From the NCBI RefSeq assembly GCF_004362215.1, contig NZ_SNWR01000001.1:372001-436000 (forward strand): 64,000 bases of DNA. The letters run 5' to 3'. Origin of the DNA: Paractinoplanes brasiliensis. GTDB taxonomy: Bacteria > Actinomycetota > Actinomycetes > Mycobacteriales > Micromonosporaceae. The notes under the pieces are model-generated. The model ran no database searches. It had not been told where the DNA came from and worked only from the letters and a program-made list of their open reading frames with translations. Position numbers and translations under genes: made by a program. The stretch's first letter is position 1; every line of letters starts with the position of its first letter. Shown here in pieces: positions 16,901 through 26,208 of the stretch.

Positions 16901-16918
16901 TCGGGACTTAAGTCCCGA
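16901..16918. promoter_or_regulatory. Perfect DosR box before adhE
   Basis: TCGGGACTTAAGTCCCGA is an uninterrupted 18-bp palindrome. It matches the published mycobacterial DosR consensus (GGGAC-TWWA-type centre-GTCCC). It lies 100 nt upstream of the adhE start and is the best operator in the window. Confidence 0.85.
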
Positions 16919-17018
16919 GTTCCGTCGACGATCGACCCGGGCGGTGGACGGCGGACGGCGAGGATCGTCGGGGGTGACGACCCGGCAGGCCGGTTCCCGG
17001 CCTGGGAAGGAGACCCCG

Positions 17019-19604
17019 ATGACTATCTCAGCCACCGTGGACGCGCTGGTCACCGGCGCTCAGAAGGCGCTCGCCGATTACTCGCCCCTCGATCAGGAAC
17101 AGATCGACCGGATCGTCAAGAAGGCCTCCGTGGCCGCTCTCGACCAGCACGCGCGGCTGGCCCGGCTCGCCGTTGAGGAAACCGGCCGTGGCGTCTTCGA
17201 GGACAAGGCCGTCAAGAACATCTTCGCCTGCGAGCACGTGACCCACGGGATGGCCAAGGTGCGCACGGTCGGGGTGATCAGCGAGGACGAGATCAACGGC
17301 ATTGTCGAGATCGCCGACCCGGTCGGCGTGGTCGCGGGCATCACGCCCGTGACCAACCCGACCTCGACCACCATCTTCAAGGCGTTGCTGGCGCTCAAGA
17401 CCCGCAACCCGATTGTGTTCGCCTTCCACCCGGCCGCTCAGCGGTGCAGCGCGGAGGCTGCCCGCGTGGTACGCGACGCGGCTGTGTCCGCCGGCGCGCC
17501 GGAGCTGTGCATCCAATGGATCGAGGAGCCGTCGGTCGAGACCACCACGGCGCTCATGCACCACCCCGGAATCTCGACCATCCTGGCCACCGGCGGCAAC
17601 GCCATGGTGCGGGCCGCCTACTCCGCGGGCAAACCCGCGCTGGGTGTCGGCGCCGGCAACGTTCCGGCATACATCGACGCCACAGCCAAACTCGAGCGGG
17701 CCGTCCACGACATCGTGCTGTCCAAGTCCTTCGACAACGGCATGATCTGCGCCTCCGAACAGGCCGTGATCGTTGACGACGAGATCTACGACGCGACGCT
17801 GACCGGGTTCGGCCGGCTGCACGCCTACCTCGCCACGGTTGAGGAGAAGGCGATGCTGGAGCAGTTCATCTTCGGTGTGGGCGCGAACGGCTCCGGGTGC
17901 GACGGGGCCCGCCTCAACGCGGATGTGGTGGGCCGGTCGGCGGCCTGGATCGCCGAGCAGGCCGGCTTCCACGTGCCGGAGCAGACCTCGATCATCCTCG
18001 CCGAGGTCGAGGAGGTCGGGCCGGCCGAGCCATTGACGCGGGAGAAGCTGGCGCCGGTCCTGGCGGTGCTCCGTGCCCGGTCACGTGAGGAAGGCATGCA
18101 GCTGGCCGCCGAGATGGTGGAGTTCCACGGGCTCGGTCACAGTGCGGTCATTCACGCCGAGGACGAGGACCTGGTCAAGGAGTTCGGCCGCCGGATGAAG
18201 GCGGTCCGGATCATCTGGAACTCCCCCGCGTCCCAGGGCGGGATCGGGGACATGTACAACGCTTTCCTGCCCTCGCTCACCCTGGGTTGCGGCAGCTACG
18301 GCGGCAACTCGGTGTCGGACAACATCTCCGCCGTCAACCTGATCAACATCAAGCGGATCGGGCGCCGCACCAACAATCTGCAGTGGTTCAAGGTGCCCTC
18401 GAAGATCTTCTTCGAGCCGCACGCCATCCGTTACCTGGCTGACATGCCCGAGGTCGAGCGTGTGACGGTGGTGGCCGACGAGACCATGACCCGGCTCGGG
18501 TTCGTCGATCGGGTCAACCGGGTGCTGCAGAGCCGGCCGAACCGGATCGCTCTGCAGATCATCGACGACGTGGAGCCCGAGCCGGAGATGACGACGGTGG
18601 AGCGCGGCGCGGCCCTGATGCGCTCCTTCCGCCCCGACACGATCATCGCCCTGGGCGGGGGCTCGGCCATGGACGCGGCCAAGGTCATGTGGCTGAAGTA
18701 CGAGCACCCCGAGGTCGACTTCGACGACATGCGCGAGAAGTTCTTCGACATCAGGAAGCGTGCGTTCGCCTTTCCCGCCCTCGGTGCGCTGGCGCGGCTG
18801 GTGTGCATCCCCACGACGTCGGGCACCGGCGCCGAAGTGACCCCGTTCGCGGTCATCACCGATCACCGCACCGGCAAGAAGTATCCCCTGGCCGATTACG
18901 CGCTCACCCCGACGGTCGCCATTGTCGACCCCGAGCTGGCTGCCAGCCTGCCGCGCACCATCGCGGCGGACAGCGGCTTCGATGCCCTGACCCACGCCAT
19001 CGAGACGTACGTGTCGGTCTATGCCAACGACTTCACCGACGGCCTGGCCCTGCACGCCATCCGCCTGATCTTCGCCAACCTCGAACGATCGGTCACGACG
19101 GGAGATCCCGAGGCACGCGAGCACATGCACAACGCCGGAACAGTTGCCGGAATGGCCTTCGGCAGCGCCTTCCTCGGGGTGGTGCACGCGATGTCACACA
19201 CGTTGGGCGCCACCTTCCACATCGCGCACGGGCGCACCAACGCGGTCCTGCTCCCGCACGTCATTCGCTACAACGGCACCGTGCCGTCCAAGCTGTCGAG
19301 CTGGCCGAAGTACGAGAGCTACCGGGCGCCGGAACGCTTCGCCGACATCGCGCGGACCCTGGGCCTTCCGGCCGCTACGCCCGCGGACGGGGTGGCCTCC
19401 CTCGCCGAGGCGGTGGAGAAGCTGCGTGACGCCGTCGGCATCGAGCCCTCGTTCGCCAAGATCGGCGTCGACGAGGAAAGCTTCCTCGCCGCTCTGCCGC
19501 AGCAGGCGCTCAACGCGTACGAGGATCAGTGCGCGCCGGCCAATCCGCGGATGCCGATGATCGACGATCTCGAGCGCCTGATGCGGGACGCGTACTACGG
19601 CTGA
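17019..19604 (+). CDS. adhE: Bifunctional acetaldehyde/alcohol dehydrogenase AdhE
   Basis: This 861-aa enzyme converts acetyl-CoA to acetaldehyde to ethanol, oxidising two NADH. The N-terminal aldehyde dehydrogenase half (about 1-440) has the nucleophile Cys244 in NGMICASEQAVIVDDE. The C-terminal iron alcohol dehydrogenase half (about 450-861) shows ALGGGSAMDAAKVMW, PTTSGTGAEVTPFAVITD and iron-ligand histidines in HAMSHTLGATFHIAHG. Length is normal. ATG 17019 follows GGAAGGAG; a long open extension upstream is not used. The gene stands alone behind the perfect DosR box. It is a fermentation enzyme unusual for an otherwise aerobic actinomycete and points to NADH disposal under oxygen limitation. 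Confidence 0.97.
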   Translation: MTISATVDALVTGAQKALADYSPLDQEQIDRIVKKASVAALDQHARLARLAVEETGRGVFEDKAVKNIFACEHVTHGMAKVRTVGVISEDEINGIVEIADPVGVVAGITPVTNPTSTTIFKALLALKTRNPIVFAFHPAAQRCSAEAARVVRDAAVSAGAPELCIQWIEEPSVETTTALMHHPGISTILATGGNAMVRAAYSAGKPALGVGAGNVPAYIDATAKLERAVHDIVLSKSFDNGMICASEQAVIVDDEIYDATLTGFGRLHAYLATVEEKAMLEQFIFGVGANGSGCDGARLNADVVGRSAAWIAEQAGFHVPEQTSIILAEVEEVGPAEPLTREKLAPVLAVLRARSREEGMQLAAEMVEFHGLGHSAVIHAEDEDLVKEFGRRMKAVRIIWNSPASQGGIGDMYNAFLPSLTLGCGSYGGNSVSDNISAVNLINIKRIGRRTNNLQWFKVPSKIFFEPHAIRYLADMPEVERVTVVADETMTRLGFVDRVNRVLQSRPNRIALQIIDDVEPEPEMTTVERGAALMRSFRPDTIIALGGGSAMDAAKVMWLKYEHPEVDFDDMREKFFDIRKRAFAFPALGALARLVCIPTTSGTGAEVTPFAVITDHRTGKKYPLADYALTPTVAIVDPELAASLPRTIAADSGFDALTHAIETYVSVYANDFTDGLALHAIRLIFANLERSVTTGDPEAREHMHNAGTVAGMAFGSAFLGVVHAMSHTLGATFHIAHGRTNAVLLPHVIRYNGTVPSKLSSWPKYESYRAPERFADIARTLGLPAATPADGVASLAEAVEKLRDAVGIEPSFAKIGVDEESFLAALPQQALNAYEDQCAPANPRMPMIDDLERLMRDAYYG

Positions 19605-19617
19605 CCACCGCGAAGAC

Positions 19618-19631
19618 AGGACCTTCGGCCC
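19618..19631. promoter_or_regulatory. DosR-like operator before second Acg gene
   Basis: The core AGGAC-CTTC-GGCCC lies 59 nt before GTG 19691. Confidence 0.6.
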
Positions 19632-19690
19632 TGACCAACCGTGCGGTCGCAGGCCACGGTGAACGGCACACTGTTCTGGAGGTTTCCACC

Positions 19691-20665
19691 GTGACCGGGT
19701 ACGACGACGAGGACCTACGAGCGGCCGCGGAGGCCGGCCGGCACGCACCCTCGATGCACAACAGCCAGCCGTGGCTGTTCCGCTTGCGCGACGGCGCCGT
19801 CGAGATCCTGGCCGACACCACCCGGCAGCTGCCCGTCGCCGACCGCTCCGGCGGGGCAGCCCGGCTGGCTTGCGGGGCCGCCTGCTACAACGCCAGGCTG
19901 GCGCTGGCGGTCCGCGGCCGGCCGGCGGAGGCATTGCTGCGTCCGGCCGTGGACGAGCCGGAGCTGCTGGTGCGGCTCGTCCCCGAGGCGAGCCGCAGGC
20001 CGACCTCGGCCGAGCGCGCGCTGTTCGCCGCCATCCCCCGCCGGCACAGCAATCGGGCGCCGTTTCACCCCGACCCGGTGCCACCGGCGATCCGGATCAA
20101 ACTCATCGAGGCGGCCCGGGACGAGGGAGCATGGCTCGACCTGCTGGTCGGCATGACCGCGATGACCGGCTTCGCCGAGATCGCCGGCAGCGCCGATCGG
20201 GTCCTGCGGCGAGATGGCCTCTACCAGGCCGAAATGCTGGGGTGGACACACGCCGGCCTGGCCGCCGACGGCGTACCGGCGGGCGCCGGGGCGCCCCTGC
20301 CCGAACCGTACGACCTGCTGCCGCAACGGTTCTTCGGCACGCAACGACGTGTGGACGGCGAGGACTACGAACCTGAGCCGTTGGTGGCCGTGCTGGGAGT
20401 GAGCGGCGACCTGCCGATCGACCACCTCACCGCCGGTCAGGCCCTGCAGAAGGTCTTGCTCACCGCCACCGAGGCCGGTCTCGCCGCGTCGATGATCTCG
20501 CAGCCCATCGAGGTCGGCGCCGCCCGCGACCAGTTGCGCCGCTCGCTCGGACGCTCCGGCTTCCCGCAGATGACGATCCGTCTGGGCTACGGCGATCCCA
20601 CCGTCCCGGCACTGCGGCGTTCCCTCGACGACGTCCTGGTCCATCACCCCGCCGATCGGCGCTGA
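19691..20665 (+). CDS. Acg-type nitroreductase-fold protein (second of three)
   Basis: This 324-aa Acg-family protein shows GRHAPSMHNSQPWLFRLRDGAVEI, IPRRHSNRAPFHPDPVPP and TAGQALQKVLLTATEAGLAASMISQPIEV. GTG 19691 is taken as start because GGAGG lies 9 nt upstream and the conserved region starts just after it. It is monocistronic, behind its own operator. It is more like the first copy (14547) than the third (42443). FMN or FAD binding and nitro or quinone reduction are possible but unproved for this family. Confidence 0.9.
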   Translation: MTGYDDEDLRAAAEAGRHAPSMHNSQPWLFRLRDGAVEILADTTRQLPVADRSGGAARLACGAACYNARLALAVRGRPAEALLRPAVDEPELLVRLVPEASRRPTSAERALFAAIPRRHSNRAPFHPDPVPPAIRIKLIEAARDEGAWLDLLVGMTAMTGFAEIAGSADRVLRRDGLYQAEMLGWTHAGLAADGVPAGAGAPLPEPYDLLPQRFFGTQRRVDGEDYEPEPLVAVLGVSGDLPIDHLTAGQALQKVLLTATEAGLAASMISQPIEVGAARDQLRRSLGRSGFPQMTIRLGYGDPTVPALRRSLDDVLVHHPADRR

Positions 20666-20693
20666 CTGCCGGAGGTCGAAAAGCCCTCTGCTC

Positions 20694-20707
20694 GGGACGT
20701 AGGCCCC
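20694..20707. promoter_or_regulatory. DosR-like operator before plsB
   Basis: The core GGGAC-GTAG-GCCCC has a perfect left arm and a 4/5 right arm. It lies 70 nt upstream of the plsB start. Confidence 0.55.
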
Positions 20708-20777
20708 TGCCGTTCTCCGCCGGTGAGGCGAAGGCTGGGCACAAGACCTGTCCACCGCGCACGTCTGTGAGGCGGCG

Positions 20778-22664
20778 ATGACCAGCTACGGCGACCTGAC
20801 GCCGATCCGTTCCGCGTTGCGGCGGGTCACGCCACAGCGAGCCCTGCACCGGGCCGGCCTGTCCGAGGAACCGGAGGTGCCGCGGCCGACGGATGCGCCG
20901 GAGGTCGCCGCGTTGCTGACCGACGAGGGTTTCGCCTCCGCGGTCGCCGGCGTCGCCTGCGAACTCGGCCGGGATCCCCGCGATGTGCGCGCCGAGGCGG
21001 CCGTTTATCTGCGTGAGATGGGCGCCACCCAGACCAGACGCGCGACCAGCGATTGGGCGCGGTTCAGCCGCTGGCTCACCCGGGCGCACGAGCTGGTCGG
21101 GGATCCCGAGCAGGCCCGGCGGCTACGATCCCTGGATCGCAAGCAGTCGTTGCTGTTCCCCTTCTCGCACCGCTCGTACCTGGACGGCATCACGGTGCCG
21201 GCCGCGATCCGCCGCAACGGCATCACGCCGCCGTTCGTGCTCGCCGGCGCCAACCTCGACGTCTTTCCGTTCAACCATCTGCTCCGCCGGTCGGGGTTCA
21301 TCTACATCAGGCGATCCACCACCGACAATCCCGTCTATCGATGCGCGCTGCGGTGGTACGTGGCCCAGTTGATCCGGAACCGGCGCAACCTGTGCTGGTC
21401 GATCGAGGGTGGCCGGACCCGGACGGGCAAGCTCCGTCCGCCGACGTACGGCTTGTTGCGCTACGTGATCGACGCGCTCGGCACGCAGCCCGGCGCTCAG
21501 GCTTCGATCGTGCCGGTCTCCATCGTGTACGAGCAGTTGCATGAGGTGCCGCTGGTGACCATGGAGGCGCGCGGCGTCACCAAGCGGCCGGAGGATCTGC
21601 GCTGGCTGTGGGCCTTCAGCCGGTCCCAGCGGCAGCCGTTCGGCCGGGCGTTCGTCGAGTTCGGCGATCCCGTGCCCCTCGCCGGGCGGCTTGCCGAGCT
21701 ACGGGCCGATGCCCGGGCCGCGCCGCACGCCGTCGAACGCATCGCCCTCGAGACCTGTCACCGCATCAACCGTGCGACGCCGGTGACGACCACGGCCGTC
21801 GTCTGTCTCGCCCTGCTGGCCACCGATCGAGCCCTGACGCTGGACCAGGTGCTCGCCACGGTGGCGCCCCTGGCCCGCTATTTCGCCCTGCGGGGCAAGC
21901 CGGTCGCCGGAGCGGCGGATCTCACCGACCGCGCCACGGTGCACCGCGCGCTCGACGACCTGGTCCGTTCCGGAGTGCTGGTCAGCGTCGACGGAGCCAC
22001 CGACACGATCTGGACGGTCGCGCCGGGACAGCATCTCGTGGCGGCGTTCTATCGCAACACAGCCGTGCACACACTCGTCGACCGGGCGGTCGGTGAGCTC
22101 GGCCTGGTCGCCGCCATGGAGGGCGGCGAGAACGGTCTGGCCACCGCCGACCGCGCCACCTTGCGGCTGCGTGACCTGCTCAAGTTCGACTTTTTCTTCC
22201 CGTCCCGCGCCGAGTTCGCCGGCGAGATGGCCGCCGAGCTCGCCCTCGTCGACCCTCGGCAGGCCTCCGGGTTGCACGAGTTCACGCCGGCCGACGCCGG
22301 ACGCTGGCTGCGCGACAGCGACCTGCTGGTCGCGCATCTGGTGCTGCGGCCCTTCCTGGACGCCTACCTGGTCGTGGCCGAGGAACTGGCAACCTGGGAC
22401 GACGAGGACCCGTTCGACGAGACGACGTTCCTCGACGAATGCCTGCGCCTGGGCCGGCAGTGGGCCCTGCAGAAACGACTGGCCAGCGAGGAGTCCGTAT
22501 CGCTGGAGCTGTTCAGGCCGGCGCTGCGGCTGGCCGAGCACCGTGGCCTGGTCGCGCCCGGGCCGGGAACGTCGAAGCGACGCGCCGAGTTCCGCGAGGA
22601 GATCCGGGAGACCGTACGTCGGCTCAATGCGCTCGCAACGCTGCAACAGGAGAACCCGTCATGA
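20778..22664 (+). CDS. plsB: Glycerol-3-phosphate 1-O-acyltransferase (PlsB family)
   Basis: This 628-aa membrane-associated enzyme acylates sn-glycerol-3-phosphate, the first step to phospholipids and triacylglycerol. The acyltransferase motifs are in order: SHRSYLDG (HX4D, His131/Asp136), GFIYIRRS, SIEGGRTRTGKLRPPTYG and IVPVSIVYEQ. It is shorter than the roughly 780-800 aa mycobacterial PlsB2, mainly at the ends. It overlaps the next gene (ATGA). The plsB-plsC order is the same as Rv2482c-Rv2483c of M. tuberculosis. With the diacylglycerol acyltransferase at 29.1 kb it could feed storage-lipid synthesis. Confidence 0.93.
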   Translation: MTSYGDLTPIRSALRRVTPQRALHRAGLSEEPEVPRPTDAPEVAALLTDEGFASAVAGVACELGRDPRDVRAEAAVYLREMGATQTRRATSDWARFSRWLTRAHELVGDPEQARRLRSLDRKQSLLFPFSHRSYLDGITVPAAIRRNGITPPFVLAGANLDVFPFNHLLRRSGFIYIRRSTTDNPVYRCALRWYVAQLIRNRRNLCWSIEGGRTRTGKLRPPTYGLLRYVIDALGTQPGAQASIVPVSIVYEQLHEVPLVTMEARGVTKRPEDLRWLWAFSRSQRQPFGRAFVEFGDPVPLAGRLAELRADARAAPHAVERIALETCHRINRATPVTTTAVVCLALLATDRALTLDQVLATVAPLARYFALRGKPVAGAADLTDRATVHRALDDLVRSGVLVSVDGATDTIWTVAPGQHLVAAFYRNTAVHTLVDRAVGELGLVAAMEGGENGLATADRATLRLRDLLKFDFFFPSRAEFAGEMAAELALVDPRQASGLHEFTPADAGRWLRDSDLLVAHLVLRPFLDAYLVVAEELATWDDEDPFDETTFLDECLRLGRQWALQKRLASEESVSLELFRPALRLAEHRGLVAPGPGTSKRRAEFREEIRETVRRLNALATLQQENPS

Positions 22665-24124
22665 CCGTCACCTGCCCCGACATCATCGAAACCGTCTGCG
22701 GCGGAGCGGCCGGGTCGAAGATCGCCGCGTTCTTCGACCTCGACGGAACGCTGGTACGCGGATTCACCGCCGAGAGCATCCTGCGCGACCAGCTCCGGCG
22801 AGGCCAGATCGGCCCGGCGGAGCTCGCCCGCCTCGTCGCCGCGGTGCCGGAAGGCCACGAGAGAATCGGTCGGATCGGCATCGAGGCCTTACGCGGCCGG
22901 ACCGTCGATGAGATGACCGACGTGGGCCTGCGAACGTTCGTCAACGAGATCGCCGGCGCGATCCGGCCGGAGGCCCGGAATCTCGTACGCGCGCACCTGC
23001 GAATGGGGCACACGGTGGTCATCGCGTCCTCCGCGACCCGGATCCAGATCGAGCCGGTCGCCCGTGACCTGGGCATTCCGCACATCGTCTGCACGGAGCT
23101 GGAGGCCGACGGCGGCGTCCTCACGGGGCACAGCGCCGCCGGCCTGCTCTGGGGCCGGCCGAAGGCCGCGGCCGTGCGCGCGTTCGCCGACGCCCACGAG
23201 ATCGACCTCGAGGGCAGCTACGGATACGCCAACGGGGCGGAAGACGTCGCCTTTCTGAGCTCGGTCGGCCACCCGTACGCGGTGAATCCCGACTCCGGCC
23301 TGGTTCACGCCGCCGAAGACCGGGGCTGGCCGATCCTGACCCTGCGCGAGCCCCCTTCACCGGGCCTTCGCGCCTACCTCGGCACCCTCGCCGGCCTCAT
23401 CGGCGTGAACACCGGGCTCGCCACCGGCATCGGATGCGGCTGGCTCACCGGCGACCGCAGGCTGGGTATCAACGCGGGCATCGGCCTGGCCGCAGACCTG
23501 GCGTTGGCCTTCACCGGCGTGCGCCTCGACGTGACCGGCGCGGAGATCCTGGAGAAAGCACGCCCCGCGGTGTTCATCGCCAACCACCAGAGCACCCTCG
23601 ACGCCCTTGTGCTCGCCTCGTTGCTCCGGCACGACTTCACCGCCGTGGCCAAGAAGGAGGCCCGGCTGGACCCGCGCATGATCGTCATCGGCGCGACCGT
23701 CGACCCGGTCTGGATCGACCGGTCCGACCTGACGAAGGCCAAGGCCAGCCTGGACGCCGCGGTCCGGCGCCTGCGCGACGGAACCTCGATCCTGATCCTG
23801 CCCGAAGGCACCCGTATGCCGACGCCGACGCCGGGCCGGTTCAAGAAGGGCGCCTTCCGCATCGCCATGCAGGCCGAGGTGCCGATCGTGCCGATCGTGC
23901 TGCGCAACACCGGGGAGCTGGCCTGGCGCCGATCGCTGGTCGTCAACCCCGGCACCGTCGAGATCGCGGTCCTCGAGCCGATAACCACCGGCGACTGGGA
24001 TCTTGCCGATCTCGACCGGCGGATCGCCGAGGTCCGGCAACTCTTCGTCGACACGCTCGAGAACTGGCCACGAACACTCACCGACGAAGCCCTGCCCGTC
24101 GGAGCAAGGCGGGGCTGGGCTTGA
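22661..24124 (+). CDS. plsC: HAD phosphatase-acylglycerol-phosphate acyltransferase fusion (PlsC)
   Basis: This 487-aa two-domain protein starts with a HAD-IB hydrolase. Its catalytic pair Asp26/Asp28 is in FFDLDGTLVRGFTAESIL, and motif II-like IASSATRIQIEPVARDLG is present. A hydrophobic stretch follows (about 235-295). The C-terminal 1-acylglycerol-3-phosphate acyltransferase has HX4D at His309 (ANHQSTLDAL) and LPEGTRMP. It makes phosphatidic acid, and the HAD domain may dephosphorylate a product. The fusion matches the Rv2483c class. Translation is coupled to plsB by an ATGA overlap. Confidence 0.92.
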   Translation: MTVTCPDIIETVCGGAAGSKIAAFFDLDGTLVRGFTAESILRDQLRRGQIGPAELARLVAAVPEGHERIGRIGIEALRGRTVDEMTDVGLRTFVNEIAGAIRPEARNLVRAHLRMGHTVVIASSATRIQIEPVARDLGIPHIVCTELEADGGVLTGHSAAGLLWGRPKAAAVRAFADAHEIDLEGSYGYANGAEDVAFLSSVGHPYAVNPDSGLVHAAEDRGWPILTLREPPSPGLRAYLGTLAGLIGVNTGLATGIGCGWLTGDRRLGINAGIGLAADLALAFTGVRLDVTGAEILEKARPAVFIANHQSTLDALVLASLLRHDFTAVAKKEARLDPRMIVIGATVDPVWIDRSDLTKAKASLDAAVRRLRDGTSILILPEGTRMPTPTPGRFKKGAFRIAMQAEVPIVPIVLRNTGELAWRRSLVVNPGTVEIAVLEPITTGDWDLADLDRRIAEVRQLFVDTLENWPRTLTDEALPVGARRGWA

Positions 24125-24185
24125 GGGGAGGCCCGGTGTTCCCGCGCACCGCATCGGCGTCGCGCCCGGAGCGAGAGGAAGGATC

Positions 24186-24677
24186 ATGTCCGGACCGCAC
24201 ACCCACGTGCTCGTCGCCTTCGCCACCCGTAACGGTTCCACCCGGCAGGTGGCCGAGTTCGTCGGCACGGTCCTGCACCACGCGGGCGCGGAGGTCGAGG
24301 TGACGCCGGCGCACTCCGTCGTCGGGCCCGTGCACGGATACGACTTGGTCGTCCTCGGCGCGCCGATCTACTCGGGGCGCTGGCACCGAGACGCACGTCG
24401 CTTCCTCAAGCACCACCGCGATGACCTGAGCAGCGTCCCGATCGCCGTCTTCGCGCTCGGCCCCCGTCACGACGACGAGGAAGCGTGGCGCCGCAGCCGG
24501 CGCCAACTGGACCGGGCACTCGCGGCCCAGCCGTGGCTGAAGCCCGTGTCCGTCGCCCTGTTCGGCGGCGCCGACCCGATCAGTCGCCGGACCTCGGCAC
24601 GGGAGGACCTGCGCGACTGGTCGGCGATCGGCGCCTGGGCCCGGGAACTTCTGGCCCGGCCGGCCCTCCAGCCCTGA
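24186..24677 (+). CDS. Flavodoxin-domain protein
   Basis: This 163-aa protein has the FMN phosphate loop at the N-terminus, FATRNGSTRQVAEFVGTVL. It continues as a flavodoxin fold (DLVVLGAPIYSGRWHRDARRFLKHH; VPIAVFALGPRHDDEEAWRRSRRQLD). It resembles the flavodoxin-like and HemG-type group rather than electron-transfer flavodoxins. GAGAGGAAGG precedes ATG 24186. It follows plsC by 61 nt and precedes the decayed acyl-CoA synthetase by 11 nt. A redox role is likely; the partner is unknown. Confidence 0.85.
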   Translation: MSGPHTHVLVAFATRNGSTRQVAEFVGTVLHHAGAEVEVTPAHSVVGPVHGYDLVVLGAPIYSGRWHRDARRFLKHHRDDLSSVPIAVFALGPRHDDEEAWRRSRRQLDRALAAQPWLKPVSVALFGGADPISRRTSAREDLRDWSAIGAWARELLARPALQP

Positions 24678-24688
24678 TCGGAGGTGTC

Positions 24689-26066
24689 ATGCGACCCACC
24701 GGCGCCGCCGCTGACGTGCTGACCTCGGACGGCAGGATCGTCGCGGTCCGGCCGGTCCAGCCGGACGACCGTACGGGACTCGCCGCGCTCTATCGGGCGG
24801 GAAGCCCGGAGAGTCTGCGGTTGCGGTTCTTCGGGCCACCGAGCGGTCCCGCCCTCGACGTCGAGGTCGACCGTCTCTGCCGGCCCCAGAGCAATCGGCA
24901 CCTCGCCGTCCTCGCCCTCGACGGCGAGCAGGTGATCGGCGTGGCGGCGTGCGACCGCACCGACGACATTGCCGAGCAGGCCGAGTTCGCGGTCTTCGTC
25001 GCCGACGCGCATCACGGCCGTGGTGTCGGCACCCTCCTGCTGGAGCACCTGGCGGCGCTGGCCCGCCGCCGGGGCATCCAGGAGCTCGTCGGCGAGGTCC
25101 TGCCGGTCAACCAGGCCATGCTGCGGGTCGCCCGGGACCTGAACGCGCGCGCCTGGTCCCGCTTCGGTGACAACGTCGTCGACGTCGGAATCGGCACCGG
25201 CACCGGCACCGGCACCGGCAGAACATCGTCGACGACGGACGAGCGTGACCGGACTGCCGAGAGGGTCTCGTTGCACTCCCTGCTGCAGCCCGCGTCGGTG
25301 GCCGTCGTCGGAGCCGGTCGTGTCGGTCACGAGGCTGTCCAGGCCCTCGTCGGGTACGGCTTCACCGGCCGCGTCCACGTCGTCGACGCGACCGTCCAAG
25401 AGGTCGCCGGCATCCCCGCCTGCGCCTCCGTCGCGCAGTTGCCGGCGCCGGTCGACCTGCTCGTCATCACCGTCTCCGGCGATCAGCTCCTCGGCGTGCT
25501 GGCCGACGGAGCCAAGGTGGGTGTGCGAGCCGCCGTCGTCCTCGGCAGAGGCTTCGACCCGAGCAGACCCGAAGGTCGCGAACGGCAGCACGAGCTGGTC
25601 GAGTTCGCCCGCCGGCACACCATCCGCCTGGTCGGCCCGGACAGCCGGCATCACGCTGGAGCCGGCGGCGCTGCCACGGCGGGTCGATTCGGTAGAACTG
25701 GCCGCCGGCGTCACTCATGATCCGTTGTTCGGCCCGGTGGTGCGGCTGGGCGTCGGTGCGGCGCCGGGCGGTCTGCCGGAGGACCAGGCGCTGTGCCTGG
25801 TTCCGATGACCGACCTGGACGCACGCCGGATGTGGCGCAGCTTGCCGGCGGCGCCGCGGCTCGCCGGCCGCCGGGACGGCACGCCGCTCGAGGACCTCCT
25901 CCTGCGGCTCGGCCGCCTGGCCGAGGACTTCCCCGAGATAGCCGAACTGGATCTCGATCCCGTGCTGGCCGGCCCCGGCGGCGTTGCCGCGCTCAACGCA
26001 CGCCTACGCCTCGCACCAGCCGGCAACGAACCGGACCCTTCTCTTCGAGCGCTTCGCCCCTCGTGA
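24689..26066 (+). pseudogene. Decayed paralogue of the GNAT/NDP-forming acyl-CoA synthetase
   Basis: The first reading frame (24689-25720) gives an intact GNAT domain (HHGRGVGTLLLEHLAA) and most of the CoA-binding domain up to RLVGPDS. The frame then changes. The other frame carries LEPAALPRRVDSVELAAGVTHDPLFG and the ATP-grasp tail to 26066. Against the intact copy at 4449 the whole ligase region with the phospho-histidine is missing, and about 55 residues of the ATP-grasp domain are gone too. The first junction sits at GGCATC, which occurs near the matching point of the intact gene, so a microhomology deletion is plausible. The first frame could still make a 343-aa GNAT-CoA-binding protein, so loss of all function is not certain. 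Confidence 0.8.
25193..25220 (+). repeat. Hexanucleotide repeat GGCACC x4
   Basis: Four tandem GGCACC units plus a partial fifth encode a Gly-Thr run in the linker between the GNAT and CoA-binding domains of the decayed gene. The intact paralogue lacks it. Slippage could change linker length without shifting the frame. Confidence 0.8.
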
Positions 26067-26136
26067 GGCAACCGCCGGTCCGGTTGATCAAACCTGTGAC
26101 GCCGGCCTCCGCGGCCCGCACGCCTCCCGCAAGCCA

Positions 26137-26150
26137 GAGCCGAAGGTCCC
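26137..26150. promoter_or_regulatory. DosR-like operator before Rv2004c-like gene
   Basis: The core GAGCC-GAAG-GTCCC has a perfect right arm. It lies 58 nt before the proposed ATG 26209 and supports that start. Confidence 0.6.
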
Positions 26151-26208
26151 GGCGACCGGGTTCCTTGCCCCCTGGGCGCCATCCACGCCACGGGCACACC
26201 CTGACAGC

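Noticed and set aside
16353..17018. N-terminal extension of AdhE by about 220 codons
   Set aside because: It overlaps phosphoglycerate mutase in another frame. AdhE homology, normal length and a strong RBS start at 17019.
25193..25220. Short tandem repeat as possible CRISPR or protein-binding array
   Set aside because: It has only four 6-bp units inside a coding linker, with no spacers.
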